A DNA stretch of 64,000 nucleotides, taken from positions 952,288 through 1,016,287 of the forward strand of contig WTXI01000009.1 of NCBI GenBank assembly GCA_022376515.1, written 5' to 3'. The notes under the pieces were generated by a model. That model was not told the DNA's origin. It did no database searches and was given only the letters and a program-made list of their open reading frames with translations. Numbering within the stretch: the stretch's first letter is position 1; each line of letters starts with the position of its first letter. This document shows positions 9,304 through 21,581 of the stretch, piece by piece. This stretch comes from Lactifluus volemus (taxonomy: Eukaryota > Basidiomycota > Agaricomycetes > Russulales > Russulaceae). A program made the translations under genes and the position numbers.

Positions 9304-12165
9304 CTCTCTCACACTACTCATTCAATTTCTAGTCATTTACTATTGGCTCCCCCTTTTTCACAGTCAGGGCTTAAACTTTCTAGATCGATATAATATCGAT
9401 TATGTTTCACTGGCAGTCCGTGTCAAAGGCATAGCCATCTCCTGCGCCCGGTGTTTCAAAAGACGTCTCGATTCAGTTAGCCGTACGTAACCGACACCAC
9501 TCCCCGTTTTGAAGCAAACAATTTTACGATTCCCACCAGGCAAGAATAAATAAGCAATACTGCCGCCCCCAGAGTAAGAACGTTCAGGAACGAGACGTGT
9601 GGACCTTCGCTTCTCCCGCAAAGCCTTTATTTTCTCTTCTCTGCGTCATAAACGGACAACTGCCATGGTCCCGAGATCCGCGGCCGAAATGCTCGGCAGG
9701 GCCACGAGGCATGTCACAATCTTGAAAACTGCATCTTATCAAACCCGTTCACGTACAGTTGTGCCTACTGAATCCCAAATCCCGGCAAGGGTGACTCGGA
9801 CTTGACTGTGCTAGTACACGTAGGGAGTGACAACATACTGGCGCAATACACATACCTCACGGACACGTTCCACCGTCGAACATGGATCAGTCCAAAACCC
9901 ACATGATGACAAAAGGGCTACCCATTACCTTTGTTCAGGCCCCCACATAGGAACCTTGTGCAGAATTTTGAGTCTCAGAAAAAGGGGAGAAATAAAAATA
10001 ACTCATACCGGGTGCTTTGCCTGGGTAATCTGCCTCAAGGGACACACCGATCCGAGTCGCTCTGATGGTACGCCGATGCCTTTCTCATTCTCTCACACCC
10101 CGTCAGTTCCTAGTACTATTTCTGTCTACACCGTGCAGGTGACTGACACGGCATTTTGTCATATACATATGTCGAGCCCACAGATAGCTCAAAAATTGCA
10201 TACGGCTCCCGCCCACCGAGCGTACGGCTGAACGTGAACGTGAGATGGTAGGTGCTGATCCATTCCATTCCACAACCCAACGCATGCATGACCCCTTCTT
10301 TCTTTCCCATGGCTTGGTTTATGCTGGCCAATCGTCTCGCGCGCGGCGATGCAACCCTGCCCATTCTCTCTCGACCTGATCGAGTCACATTGCGACCTGT
10401 ACCGAAGGTATTGCATCCCGTACGTCACACAATAACGTAGATACAATTTTATGCGAAAAATGTTGATCGCCGAAAACGTTCGACGAGAGCGTATTGTACT
10501 AATACGCCGTCTGCTCCCGGTTTCGGCACCATGCATACTAAACCACACAAGACGCGCGTGCTTCCGGGCGATGACTTGCGGTCGTAGGGCGTAAACATTT
10601 TCCAATTGATGGATGAACTGCCTAAGCAGATAGTAGGCACAGATGAATGCCCAGACCGCCAAGTTACGGCGCGTGGCGCTCCAATCTCTGGCGTCGCCCC
10701 AAGGGGTACCGTGCGCAAAATTTCATGGGTACAGCTCCAAGTCACGGGTCGAGAATGCACTGAAAAAATACTTGGTCACACTTCGATGGGGAAACATGTT
10801 GTCAATGATAGACGCGGTACATCGACCGATAAATGGTAAGGTAAGGCGAATATTAGATATGAGACTCCCACATGATATAACTGTAGATTAGTCATTGGCA
10901 ACTATTGGAGCTATCAATGAGGTTTTGCAACTCGCCACTGGTGAAATCGGTAAAACCGTTTATGCAGCAGTTTAAGATAGGGAATATGTGGTACTCACCC
11001 TTGTTGGCGCTCGAGTCCGAAAAAGAGATAAAAAAAGATTCGGGGCTCGATCGTGGAGTCAACTAGCGCTGACGCACGGTATGTGGGAATCGGTGTACGA
11101 GGGTGGAATTGCTGCGGAGTTCGTTTTCTCTGACGTATGTTTGATTCAGATGAGGTGATGGGGTGTAAAATGGTAACGGCATACGGACATGTGTATGCTC
11201 AACAAAAATTGAAGATGCTTAGCTTCGTGGTTCTTCCATTTTCAAAATGGGCTCCTCGGATTACGTAACCTGCAGAAGGGCAGGATAGGATAAGAAAAAG
11301 GAATCTTAGGACGCTCGCACAGCAATGTGTCCGACCCTGCAGACGATTATGATAAAATAGGGTGTATGTGAGTCTGCTGTGTCGGGTGATCTTCCGCCCT
11401 GAAACGTAAGGACGAGTGACACCGATCGAATGGGTGATTCTTGGGGACCCACGTTCAGGCCAAAGTTGCTGATCTACCTGCCAATGACAACAGACGAACG
11501 CGGTAAGCAAGTGGGATATGTCATAAAAAGAAATGTAACCAAACTTAAACCAACGTTTCAATCACCCCTTGAGCACTGTTAACTTGCGACGTTGATTCCA
11601 TAGTATCAATACCTGACCCCAGGCTGGCGCCCAAGACACTAGGTATAGGTATGGGACTGATAGCGATACCGCCCAAATGAGTAACAAGATGCTGCGTGGT
11701 CCTCCCAACCCTTCCAAATTGGTTTTTACGGCAGAGAGCAGCGCCAATATCTCGCGCCAATCGCGAAACCCCTGTTTCACCATTCGTGCTTACTGCAAGG
11801 AATAAGGGATTTATGAAAACTCGGTCGATCGCAAGCGGGAAACGATGCAAGGAATCCTATCTCGTTTGCGTTTTTCGGGAAAGATGCGGAGAAGTGGAGG
11901 TGCAGGTGGAAACATGGAAATTGTATGGGCTCCTAAGCAAGACACGTGTAAGCATAAAAATCCATGGAAAGGGAATAGAGCGGTCGTAGATACGATATCA
12001 AAAAGTCAAGAGTCTGTAATAGATACGCAGTGAGCCGATACGGAAAAAATGCGCAATGCTAAATGAGATACAACCACGATGAGAAACCACCCGACCGAGA
12101 GTATCGAGAAACGCTTGTCGTCCCATGATCATCATCGTTAATTCAATGACTCGGAGCACCGAGAG
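9304..12165. other. 2.9 kb without a recognised gene
   Basis: Both strands carry only short, unrelated reading frames. None has a recognisable domain and no exon chain could be built. A small hairpin (7-bp arms around taa) sits at about 9383-9399. No tRNA, terminal repeat or transposase was recognised. Confidence 0.4.
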
Positions 12166-13434
12166 TTACGACTGTCTCCCTCTCCCACCCTTACTACTCC
12201 CGCCCCCGCCTACACTACCATTTATCCCATCTTCTCCACCACCCAACTGCGATCGAGCATCGGTATAGAGGGATAGTGATGACCCGCTTGCCACCGTACT
12301 GCTTGCGGGCCGACCGCTCGACCGTACTCCCCTAGGTACGGAGAGCACCGAAGGGCTAGGGGTATTCACCATACTCGCTTGTCGCGACGCATGTGTTCCA
12401 CCATCTGATGGACCTAGATGCAACTGCGGAATGCGCTCTCCCACGCCACAAGTTTTGTACCGCGCCAACTTGCTTGGTGACAAGAGTTCGCCATGCTCGG
12501 AAGGTGGGGCATTTTGGCCAGCAGTGGGCCCATCGGAACCGACGGTGTAGAACGTCTGGGACGACCTGGTCGACGCGCTCGCGCTCTGGGTGTTTCGGGT
12601 GAAGGAAGGGTAGTGGTGGATCGTGGGAAGGGAAGAAGACGCGGCACTGGCGAGAGAGGAGATGCTCCCACGGAACGCGCCAATGAGCGGTACGCCCGAC
12701 GTTTTTGGGATGTGTAACCAGTTTGTGGGAGCTGATGCTGGTGCGTGTGATTCTGTGCTTGTCGCTGTTGGGGAAGGGACGCGTTGGGGCAAGACGTCCG
12801 TCGGCGAATCTTCCGGAAGTGGGTCCATCGGCATGTGGGCGATGCGGGCACGAGCGTGCCGAAGTGGCTGCTGTGGCTGTGGCCGAAGGGACCGAGGTAG
12901 TCCGGGTTCCAAGTCTGGGGAGGGAGGGCGTGCTGAGAACGACCTGAATGCAGGCGCGAAGCGTCGCGAAAACGGTAGAGTGTCTGTGGTGGGGGTCTGT
13001 GGTGGTAGGTTCGACTGGGTGGTGGTGCGCGATTGCACCAGGGGCGATGCTATATTGGAGGATACAAATTCTGAGCTGGGGAGTGGGTCAGGTTCGAGGA
13101 GGGGGACAGATGCATCAACAGAAAGGACGCGGTTGTGAGCGTCTCGACGGCTATGGGCGGTAGTTGAGGTCCCATCACTGGAAGTTGAGCTCTGAACATG
13201 TTTTGGCCGGCGCTTGGATGCTCTCCGACGTGCGAACGGTACGATCACGAGGACGAGGGCGACAATAAAAATAAAACCGCCAATGGCGGCAACGACGATG
13301 ATGGCGAGCTTGCTTTTGTCTGATGACGATGACGTTGTGGTGGACGGCCCAGCAGTTCGCTTGCAGAGAAGTTTTGGTCAAATGACCACTGCAAATAAGG
13401 CCGAGATCAGACTCACCACCGCGGCTCGCATCAT
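12166..13434 (-). CDS. Single-pass membrane protein with long Ser/Pro-rich cytosolic tail
   Basis: Exon 1 (13434-13417, 'MMRAAV') joins through a 57-nt intron (13416-13360) to a long exon ending at 12166, giving about 403 residues. A Ser/Thr stretch is followed by a clear transmembrane helix, 'LAIIVVAAIGGFIFIVALVL' (about 13300-13245). A basic stop-transfer segment 'ARRRASKRRPK' comes next, then about 340 residues rich in Ser, Pro, Thr and Arg. The positive residues after the helix suggest that the long tail faces the cytosol. Such SKG6/Mid2-like architecture is common in agaricomycetes, but no defined domain is visible and I assign no function. The short N-terminus is a prediction; a further upstream exon is possible. 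Confidence 0.7.
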
Positions 13435-13575
13435 AGACAAGTGATTCTTTTATAAGGTCAAGCGAGGCGAGGCTCAGAGGAGAGTGGAAGAAGACAAGAT
13501 TGGGCGAGGTTGTGTGTGTTGATGTTGCGAAATGAATGTTGTTACTGCGGGCGCCTCCGAGTCAGTCGAGCACCA

Positions 13576-14197
13576 ATGAGCACTTTACACTCTTGCCATT
13601 GGGATTGGTGTCGCTTCACAACAGTCTTACATCACGACTTTGTCCAACATGTCATATCAACACACATCGACAATGCAAACCCAGTAAAAAGGCAAGATAT
13701 CAACCTTATTCGCCATCTTGAGCAGGGTGCCCCGGCAAACGACAGTGAGCTACTGGTCCTAGCATACTTGTTCATCGTCTCTAAAAACTTCTTAATAGGT
13801 GGCACCTTGAGCATAGAGCTTCCCACAAGCTCGCAACTTGAGCCTCCCCAGTCAGCTTCACAGTCTATAGGATCGAGTGTGAGTTCAGATTATCTCCGTC
13901 GCTTCCCCTTCCTCATTCTTCCAAGGAAAATGTTCTAGTTTCTCCTGAACCACCAAACTCACAAATGGCCAACCGGCTACTCTCATTTACCTCTGGTTCT
14001 ACCCGCGTCTTCCCACTCTCTTTACAGAAGCCACAGACTGGTGGTTCGAAGGGCGTTCCGGTTGAGGTATCGTCTTTCTTCAGGCTTAAAACCTTTCCGC
14101 CTCACGTGGCATTAACGCGTTTCAGGCACAAAGCCAAGATGTTTCACAAGTTGAACTACGAACTCAGGCGGCATATGACTCCCAGATTTTTGATTAG
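13576..14197 (+). CDS. Small C2H2-like zinc-finger protein
   Basis: Four exons (13576-13744, 13817-13878, 13926-14066, 14126-14197) with GT-AG introns of 72, 47 and 59 nt join in frame into 147 residues. The N-terminus carries 'CHWDWCRFTTVLHHDFVQHV' and then 'ISTH'. This gives C-x4-C-x12-H-x4-H spacing, close to a classical C2H2 finger but with a wider Cys pair. The rest is Ser/Gln/Pro-rich and looks disordered, ending 'AYDSQIFD'. A role in DNA or RNA binding is plausible but not shown. The model rests on matching phases and splice signals, not on recognised homology. The start is the ATG just before 'STLHSC'; another in-frame ATG lies upstream at 13531. Confidence 0.6.
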
Positions 14198-14579
14198 TGT
14201 ACCTATCATTACCCCAATATGTTGCCCGAATAACCCAGATTTCGTCTGCATCTATGTTATGCCTCAATGGAATAAGCACAGGGTTAACTAATCGGGTTGG
14301 TGTAAGTATCGCAAAGTGACCGCTTCTCGCAGTTGCGATCCTGCAGCAGCACGGCCAGACTCAGCTGCGTATATTCCTGGGAAATGAGAAGCAAAAGATT
14401 GCCTAGGATAACCTAGGGCTGTGCTCCATTAGGTTACATGGAGAAAAGTCCCGAAGTCTTTCTCAGTTAGGCGAGCACATCGTAGAGCCAAGATTAGTAC
14501 ATCGAGTTGACATACTCGCATTTGATGCTTTGATGCGTAGTACATAATCACAGTATTGTCGCTTCACACTCGCTGTTTT

Positions 14580-16281
14580 TCATGCATATAACTGCTCGCG
14601 AAAACCGGGTAGAATCTGCGCGGTGCGATACGAGTGGTCGTCGTGACGCGCGCCATATGTGCGTTGCCATTTTTGCTTGGCAAATGTCCAGGCTAGTTGA
14701 AGAAAGGTATTATCGGTGAGACAATCGCATTGGTGGGGAGGAGAACCCACCTTCAACTGTTGGCGCGGGGTCACCGCTCTTCTCGAATTCGTTCTGCGTG
14801 AAACCCTCTCGCTGTAGCACGGGAGATTCCGCGACCGTGTTTAGGACGACGTCATTGTTGGGGCTGTAGTAATAGGGAAGATAAAATAAGCGTGATGAAT
14901 CTGCATCGCACTATGAAGTGGGGCTGAATTGTATACCGAGAGAAGTAGAGCACCCCGAGGCGGTCTACATGTTGTTGATCCTTGGGAGGCGCGACGACGC
15001 TGTGGATGCGTATTCGTCAAGCATAAGATACTTACATTCTGGATAGGCTAAGCTACGCACCGGTGGACGGTACTCCTGACGTAACCGCCAGTCAAGAATG
15101 AGATGGCGTCGCAGGCGTTGATGGTGAGTGTGCCATCCTGGGGCTTGACCCACTTCCACTGGTCGTGGACCGGATCCCGGATCTGCAGCGCCGCGATGGG
15201 TTGGCGGAAGAGCAGCGTGAAAGTACCGAGATCTGCGAAGGCAATATGATAAATGAGGGCGTCAGAGCTAGCCAAAGAACGTGTACCAGTATGGTCGCGG
15301 ACCCAATTGCCAATGGCGGAGTTCTCCTCGGGTGTGTATTTAGAATACTTCATATACCGGAGATGGTCTTCGCTCTTTGCCTCGTACTTGTGTATGTTGC
15401 GGAAGTAGTCCTCGGGAAGCTCAAGCGCGATGGCGAGAAGGGTGTGAAGCGGGTCCAAAACTTCTGCGTGAAGGAGCTGCATTGGGAAGAAGCGTGTGCG
15501 ATAAAACACAGTAAGCACATCAATAAGCGTTGACATACCCTGGCAAACTTCTCAATCTCCTCGAGGTTCTTTTGAATAAGCCGGGGGTGGTTATGCTTAA
15601 AGTCTCCGTTGAGCTCTGCAAAAGTAATAGAGTTCAGGCGTCAGCGTAATGTCAAAGCCAGATAAGTACTTGGGATGTTGTAAAGTTCCACATGATCCCT
15701 GATACCCGTCTTCGTGTCAAGGCTGGGAAACAAATGAACCCGTGGCAAATACGAATATGTTGGAGGGAAATTCATACATCTGACGACCAGCGGGGATATA
15801 GCCGTTAAATTGACCCAGATCTAAGATACATAAGCTGATGAATCAGTGATGATCGACTGTTAAGATACCTATGCGCTCGGGGACGAACTTGAGCTTCTCC
15901 TCCAAGGGAAGCTCATAGAACTCTCTGCCGATGGCGAATTGGCGATTCACTGTCTCTTGTGAAATGTTGAAGTTCTTGACGTAGAGAAATCCCTTTTCAC
16001 GAAGGGCTGTGATGAAGGTCTGGGCGAGCTCTTTTTTACCCTCTGGAGTGTCATACTTGGAAAGGTCGAGAGTGATGAGGTCGGCCCAGTCAAGATTTTC
16101 CTAACGAAAATGGTGAGTAAAAAGATGGACTGAGAAGCAATCTCAACTGATGAACTTTTGTCTCTGGGACGAATGTGTATGAACCTGCGAGTTTTTCGGC
16201 GTGTAAAAGTTCAGGTCGAACAACAGGACAACTCAAGAGACAACTGAAGCGATACGAACCGAGGTCGACTTGGCTGGGCAT
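14580..16281 (-). CDS. 2-oxoglutarate/Fe(II)-dependent oxygenase (IPNS-like)
   Basis: Ten exons join in phase into 393 residues: 16281-16156, 16100-15869, 15820-15778, 15722-15670, 15615-15539, 15476-15287, 15232-15061, 14999-14937, 14863-14751 and 14692-14580. The N-terminal dioxygenase region contains 'DWADLITLDLSKYDTPEGK' and 'ALREKGFLYVKNF'. The jelly-roll core supplies the iron ligands: His and Asp in 'HTDLGTFTLLF' (the Asp codon is split by an intron) and the distal His in 'STVHRVVAPP'. 'DRLGVLYFSR' occupies the 2-oxoglutarate-binding Arg position, with Leu-Gly in place of the more usual x-Ser. The family couples 2-oxoglutarate decarboxylation to hydroxylation, desaturation or ring formation; the substrate is unknown. 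It is divergently transcribed from the MFS gene at 16747, with 465 bp between the start codons. Confidence 0.92.
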
Positions 16282-16746
16282 TGATCAAGTTCAGTGATTT
16301 TATAGCGCAACTCGAGTATCTCACTTCCCAGGGGGTTCTAGGTGGGACTAGTTTCCTCATTCGCGTCCTGCCGTGGCCACCTCATCGCGATTGCGTTATA
16401 TGGACTAGCGTTGACCCGTGCTCCGCACACGTCTGCTTTATTTTTAAAGGCCATAGCCTGGTTAAGCTATCGATAGATTGCGATGTCAACAACGCAGCAC
16501 GGAGTCTGGCCTGTCCAAGCATGACCGTGACCACGGTGAGGCGATCACGCGCCAGCCATGACAAGCATGACAAGCGCGCCTCGGAACGCCCCATCATTCT
16601 AACGTAAACTACAGTTCGCCTTCCTTATGTGCAGTTTGCCATACTGTATAGCGTAGCCGCCACAAGAACCTGAGATCCCAACCAGCTTTACAATCCCTTC
16701 GGTATCCCTTCCCATCGTTCCCACTTCTCACCTTGCCAGTGGTGCT
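16282..16746. promoter_or_regulatory. Shared intergenic region between divergent oxygenase and MFS genes
   Basis: These 465 bp separate two start codons that face away from each other, so both promoters must lie here. No clear TATA box or palindromic activator site stood out. Joint regulation is an inference from layout only. Confidence 0.4.
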
Positions 16747-19454
16747 ATGGCCTTCTTAAAAGGTGCGATGACAAGGCACATCAACTGTCTTCTAAAAAAC
16801 CGAAAACGATTAATAGGTTTCAATATCGGCCGTCGTCAACGACGCGTCTCAGCTAGTGACCGCCCAGCTTATCGGTATTCACGCCTGGACTCTGCAGATG
16901 GCAATACCACGCAGGGCCCCAGGTCCCGTCCTTGGTCAAGTTACATCTGGCGCGTCTTTGTTGAGTTCACTTGGAGACCCGCCGCTAACCACCCAAAACA
17001 GGGATGCCTGGGATAAGCCACCAGACGAGCGCGACTTCCTAAGACGACTGGATACCTGTCTTCTTTTGTATGCAACACTCTCAAACCTTAGCAAAGCCCT
17101 TGACGCGCAGAACATCACAGTGAGTATTCGTTTGATCCCTAGTTCAAGAAAAGCCTGATAGATGTACTCTAGAATGCCTACGTATCTGGGATGAAGGAAG
17201 AGTACTAAATTGGCCTCGCTGAGAGTCGGCTCTAGTCTGACATGACCGTGGCTAGCCTTCATCTTCAAGGCAATCAACTCAATTATATCACAACATCATG
17301 GACTGTAGGATACGCTTTAGGGCAAATACCATCAAAGTGAATCTTATTTTGGCAATTCTCCGGTCCATCTCACGCTATACACAGCATGTTAATCACGCGC
17401 ATTCGACCATCAATATGGGTCAGTAAACTACTCAGCGACCGACTTCTTCGTATACCTATTCACACCATTCTCAGATTCCTACGATGGAGTTGATTTGGAG
17501 CACCCTCACCGTGTGCCTCGCTCGGAGCAAGAACTTTTCGACTTTATGCGTAATCCGTTTCCTAGTCGGGTTAGCAGAGTCAAGCTTTTATCCCGCTATG
17601 CAGGTGAGTCCAATACCTGGGGACAATGTGTGGTAAGTTTGAAGTCTACGTCCGGAATAGTACATTATTGGCAGCTGGTACAAGAAAGAAGAACTCGCGA
17701 AGAGATCTTGCATATTTCAGGTATGTGTGTCGTAATTGCTAATCCTTCTACAAGTGACGAACACCCTTGTAGTTAGCTAGTTCCGTAGGGCCCATGATCA
17801 GTGGGGTTTTGCAGGCAGTCAGTACAAAATAGAGCCGTCGATGCCAACTTTACTGACATCGGTAGGGCGTGTACAATGGTCTCAATGGCAAAGGTGGCCT
17901 TGCGGGATGGCAGTGTGACTTGTTTTATTCTCTGCTCCTGAAACTGACCCAGGCTGATTTTCCTCAGGGTTGTTTATCATCGATGGTGTCATCACCGTCC
18001 CCATTGCCCTACTTGGTTACTTCGTCATGCCGGATCTGCCCTCGAATGCCAAGCCTTCCACCTTCTTCACCCAGGAGCAGCTCGATATTGCTAAGAGGCG
18101 CATGGATTCTGTCGGAAGGAAACCTCCTGCAAAGTTCACCAAGGAAAAAGTCCTGCTTTTTTGTGGAGTTGATGTTCATGCCGTTGAATGATGCATCATG
18201 GTACAGGTTCTCGGGTTCTTCTCTACATGGCATATCTATGCACTGGTACCACGTGAGTTCCCCCAATAACCACTGTTATCCCACTCATTGCTGGTCCAGT
18301 TTACGTCTTTGTAGGGTCCTATCTGCTTATCGAGACCTGATTTTGATGGCGCCTTCAGTACAATAACGGTCATGGCGGCAGCACCTCAATGATATTCTGG
18401 TTAGCTCTCTTCAGGCCATGGTAGTAATATACATTCATGGGACATTACAGGCTCAAGAGTTTCAACACGCCTGGGCACATTGTCTATACCATTGGACAAA
18501 TTAATAACTACCCCTTTGGTATATACTCCATACAGATTATGATGGGTAAGTGTAAGCCTTGTTTTTGTGGTTGGCCTTCTCAAATCAGCGCACAGGTCTA
18601 ATATATGCTTGGTGGAGCGATGCACTTAGGACTCGCTGGTCACCGGTATTCTTTGCCGGTGTCAGTGCTAACATCTATTGATCCTATATGTACTTATGCT
18701 TTGTAGATGTGGTCTATGATTACCCACACTGTTCTTGCAGCTACACCTGTATACACCCACATCACTCGGTATGCACTTGATATCCCCACACTCTGGAAAT
18801 GTTGACCTTGCCATATCTAGCCGATGGATCTTCTATTACTTCGTAAGCGCATGTCCTATCTCATGGCCAGTTGAGTCCTGAGTTGAAATGCCAGACTGGC
18901 TGTATGGGAGGAGTGTCTGGCCTAATCATGGCATGGGTCAACGAGCTCAATAGTCATGACAATGAAAGTATGTATGTCCCTCCCCACTTTTGTCATCCTA
19001 TGTTCAAGTCCCATAGAACGTGCATTTATTGTTGCATCTTGTAACATGTGGGCACACATAGTCCATGCTTGGTTGCCTATGTTGGTTACTTTGCTGTCGT
19101 CACTATTTGACCTAACCATTGACTGTGTTCAAGTGTCATATTTCCTCAGGTAGAACAACCCCGGTAGGTATCCATACACATCATTATAGCTAGAGTTTAT
19201 GACTGAGTTTTCAGGGCGCTCAAGGGCAACATTGCGACTGCATGTATTGATCTCGCGTTGAGTGAATCAATATCTTCAATGGTTCTTCTTTCAGTCATCT
19301 TAAGTTGATGCATTGCGTCATATCTACAGTTGCAATGGTGATGATTACTTTATATTTCGAGCGTCGTGACCACCGCCTTGTGGAGCTGGGTGCGGATGCA
19401 AAATGTGCCACAGAGGACGATCCTGAGAATGTGGAGAGCATCGAGTTGTTGTAA
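16747..19454 (+). CDS. Liz1/Seo1-type MFS transporter (anion:cation symporter family)
   Basis: This is a highly intron-split gene of about 20 exons. The start 'MAFLKGFNIGRRQRR' (exons 16747-16762 and 16817-16874) joins in phase to 'DAWDKPPDERDFLRRLDTC' at 17002. Typical family blocks follow: 'NAYVSGMKEDLHLQGNQLNY', 'WTVGYALGQIPSN', 'ITRIRPSIWIPTMELIW', 'FLVGLAESSFYPAMQ', 'IGSWYKKEELAKRS', 'LFIIDGVITVPIALLGYFVM' and 'GQINNYPFGIYSIQIMMG'. It ends 'ENVESIELL' at 19454. Members carry carboxylates, vitamins such as pantothenate, or related anions across the plasma membrane. The substrate here cannot be told. All the blocks I traced keep frame, so it appears intact. The region around 19210-19330 is the least certain. 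Confidence 0.88.
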
Positions 19455-19829
19455 CGGTGGAGACCAAGGCTACCTAGTTTGAATATTTTTAGAGATATTC
19501 AAGTATTTTACTGCGTGCATATATTTATTAGAAACTAGTGTCTCAGTCGTCGTGACAGAGAACGAGTTGAAGGCATGAATTCTGTGTTCCGACGCAGCAT
19601 ACTATGTATAAGGTGACATCGTTTTCGTAACCAAATAACAACTGACTTGTGACTCCCGGCTTACTGTGGAGATTTGAGCACACTTTCTAGATTGTGGAGG
19701 CAGGAGGGCATTGTCCGGGTCCAACGTCCAACCGCTGGAACGCTTTTCTGGGGCATTGGGTTATTGTCCATCGCGGCTGAGTCACGATCCACTTACAGTC
19801 CGAAATTTGTGGCCCAACGCAGAAGATGG

Positions 19830-19836
19830 TATAAAA
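19830..19836 (+). promoter_or_regulatory. TATA box for the gene starting at 19900
   Basis: The consensus tataaaa lies 64-70 bp before the ATG at 19900. It supports that start over the in-frame upstream ATG at 19711, which would place the TATA box inside the coding region. Confidence 0.55.
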
Positions 19837-19899
19837 CTGGCGACTTTAATCCTCGACGAGCCTAAAGAGTCTTGTGCATTTCCAAACAAACGTCGCAAA

Positions 19900-20904
19900 A
19901 TGGCACAACCCTACCCGAACATGACACGGTCCGAGTCGTTCAAGTCTTCCCCACAGCGACAGCCAAGAGAAGCTCATGTAGTCGACGATCTCTCCACCCA
20001 GCTCGAAGAAGACGTCAAAGTATACAAGGCACGGCGTGGCGCAGTCGGAGTCTCGGCACGAGAGAACGACTTCTGGTCAACACTCAACCCGCTGAATCTA
20101 GGCGGGCGCATCAAGAAAGGTCTAAGCGCCGTCCTACAACCACCCAACACCCCGACCGTCTCTCGACCTGGTTCTCCAGAGAGGGTACGCACGCCCGTGT
20201 TCGATGACCAACAAGCGTTCTCCCTGGTCGGTGCAAGCTTAGGCGCGCGACTTTGCCTGTCGCAAATGCCCGACGACGCGCCTCCACAGACTGTCGTCTG
20301 GGCATGTCCAGAGCCCGCGTGGGGCCAGTGGTCCTACCACTCCTTTGAATACTGCATCTCCGTTTTGACGGAGCCCGAGGCCCGCGCAGTGTACCTGTTC
20401 ACCCCCTCACCCCTCCCGCCCGTATATCAGTGTACGTTGGACGGCGTACTGCATCTCTGGCTCGTCGTTTCTAGCAGTCCGAGTCGGAGCGTGGATGACG
20501 AGGGGATGATGCAACTGAGCGAGGGACAGCTGTGGGCAGCCATGGAGTTTTATGAGCGCGCACGGGCAGAAGCCACGACGGACGCCGGACAAGCCTTGCT
20601 CCTCGCGTGTGCAGATGGGCACGAGGTGGACGCCGTCGGACTCGCCGCGCTGTTGCTAGCGTGCCACTGCCGCAACTACAACTTGAACGGCGGGCCTCGA
20701 CACGACAAGCATAGTGTTAAGTACGATGGGTCTGGTCCCGGATACCGCGCATCGCAGCTCATTGATGACGACCCTGGCGTGTCGTACATCTGGAAGGGCT
20801 TGCTAATGTGGGAAGATGTGGAACGCGTGGAGGCGGTGCTACATGCGGGCATGTCGTACAAGATGATTTCATGGGATAATGATTGTGAAGCGGAGGCGCT
20901 GTAG
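19900..20904 (+). CDS. Uncharacterised intronless protein
   Basis: A single open frame of 334 residues begins 'MAQPYPNMTRSESFK'. The start follows a good context (cgcaaaatgg) and a TATA box at 19830. The first 110 residues are polar and Ser/Pro-rich with 'GGRIKKGLSAVLQPP'. The remainder looks folded: 'FSLVGASLGARLCLSQMP', 'EARAVYLFTPSPLPP', then 'ALLLACADGHEVDAVGLAAL' and a C-terminal helical part. The 'LLLACADGHEVDAVGLA' stretch faintly recalls the loop of Cys-dependent phosphatases after a beta strand, but the CX5R arginine is absent. I treat that as a resemblance only. It lies between the MFS gene and the DAHP synthase. No function is assigned. Confidence 0.7.
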   Translation: MAQPYPNMTRSESFKSSPQRQPREAHVVDDLSTQLEEDVKVYKARRGAVGVSARENDFWSTLNPLNLGGRIKKGLSAVLQPPNTPTVSRPGSPERVRTPVFDDQQAFSLVGASLGARLCLSQMPDDAPPQTVVWACPEPAWGQWSYHSFEYCISVLTEPEARAVYLFTPSPLPPVYQCTLDGVLHLWLVVSSSPSRSVDDEGMMQLSEGQLWAAMEFYERARAEATTDAGQALLLACADGHEVDAVGLAALLLACHCRNYNLNGGPRHDKHSVKYDGSGPGYRASQLIDDDPGVSYIWKGLLMWEDVERVEAVLHAGMSYKMISWDNDCEAEAL

Positions 20905-21581
20905 ATCAGTGCGATGCGAGATGCTATGGGTGTTCATGCATATATTTAATCTCTTCCATTAGTTTATTAGGAACACGAGAAGAATTTGCCAAAAACTCGG
21001 ATGCGACTGTCATGTGCCAGTGGTCCTGCACTCTCTGGATCGCAAGCGCAAGGACTCTCCATGAAAGGTACAGATCTCTGTCAGGCATGTCAGAGGAAAG
21101 GGATTATGTGGGCCTTGGCGCTTCGACTGTATCGATCCCGCGCGCTGGTATTGGGATAGGAGTCCTTAATTCTGGCTGCGTGTGTACAGTATGCGTCGTC
21201 TCTTCAACCAGAGCCTCTGGTGGGTATATTGTCATGGACTAGTCCCGGAGTAAACGGAAGGAAAGCATGGAACGATATACGAGGCGTGCGCGGAAATTGT
21301 TGACTTGAGAAGTGGCATCGTAGGGGTCAGCGATGTCCACCAGATATTCGTCGTGCGTTGTGTTGATGCCGGAGACGTAGAAGTCCTAATCGTGGAATTG
21401 AGGAAGTACCCCGAGTCAGTCTTGTACAAATCATCCGCAATACTTTGAAGGAGGTTGCAAACTGAAAAATTCATCACCAGACGAGCAACATAAATTTCTT
21501 CGAACTGAACCACAATACAATACTTTTTACAGATATTACGTACATTTCTGACTCAAAGGACAAGGGACCATGAACCGTATT
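20905..21581. other. Intergenic, nothing recognised
   Basis: This is the space between convergent genes. Short frames on both strands (for example minus 21232-21513) show no domain and no consistent splicing. Confidence 0.4.

Noticed and set aside
10189..10760. Two long overlapping minus-strand frames
   Set aside because: Composition is random-like and there is no start context, domain or partner exon.
12493..13163. Plus-strand Gly/Arg-rich frames
   Set aside because: They are antisense to the Ser/Pro-rich tail of the membrane protein at 12166-13434.
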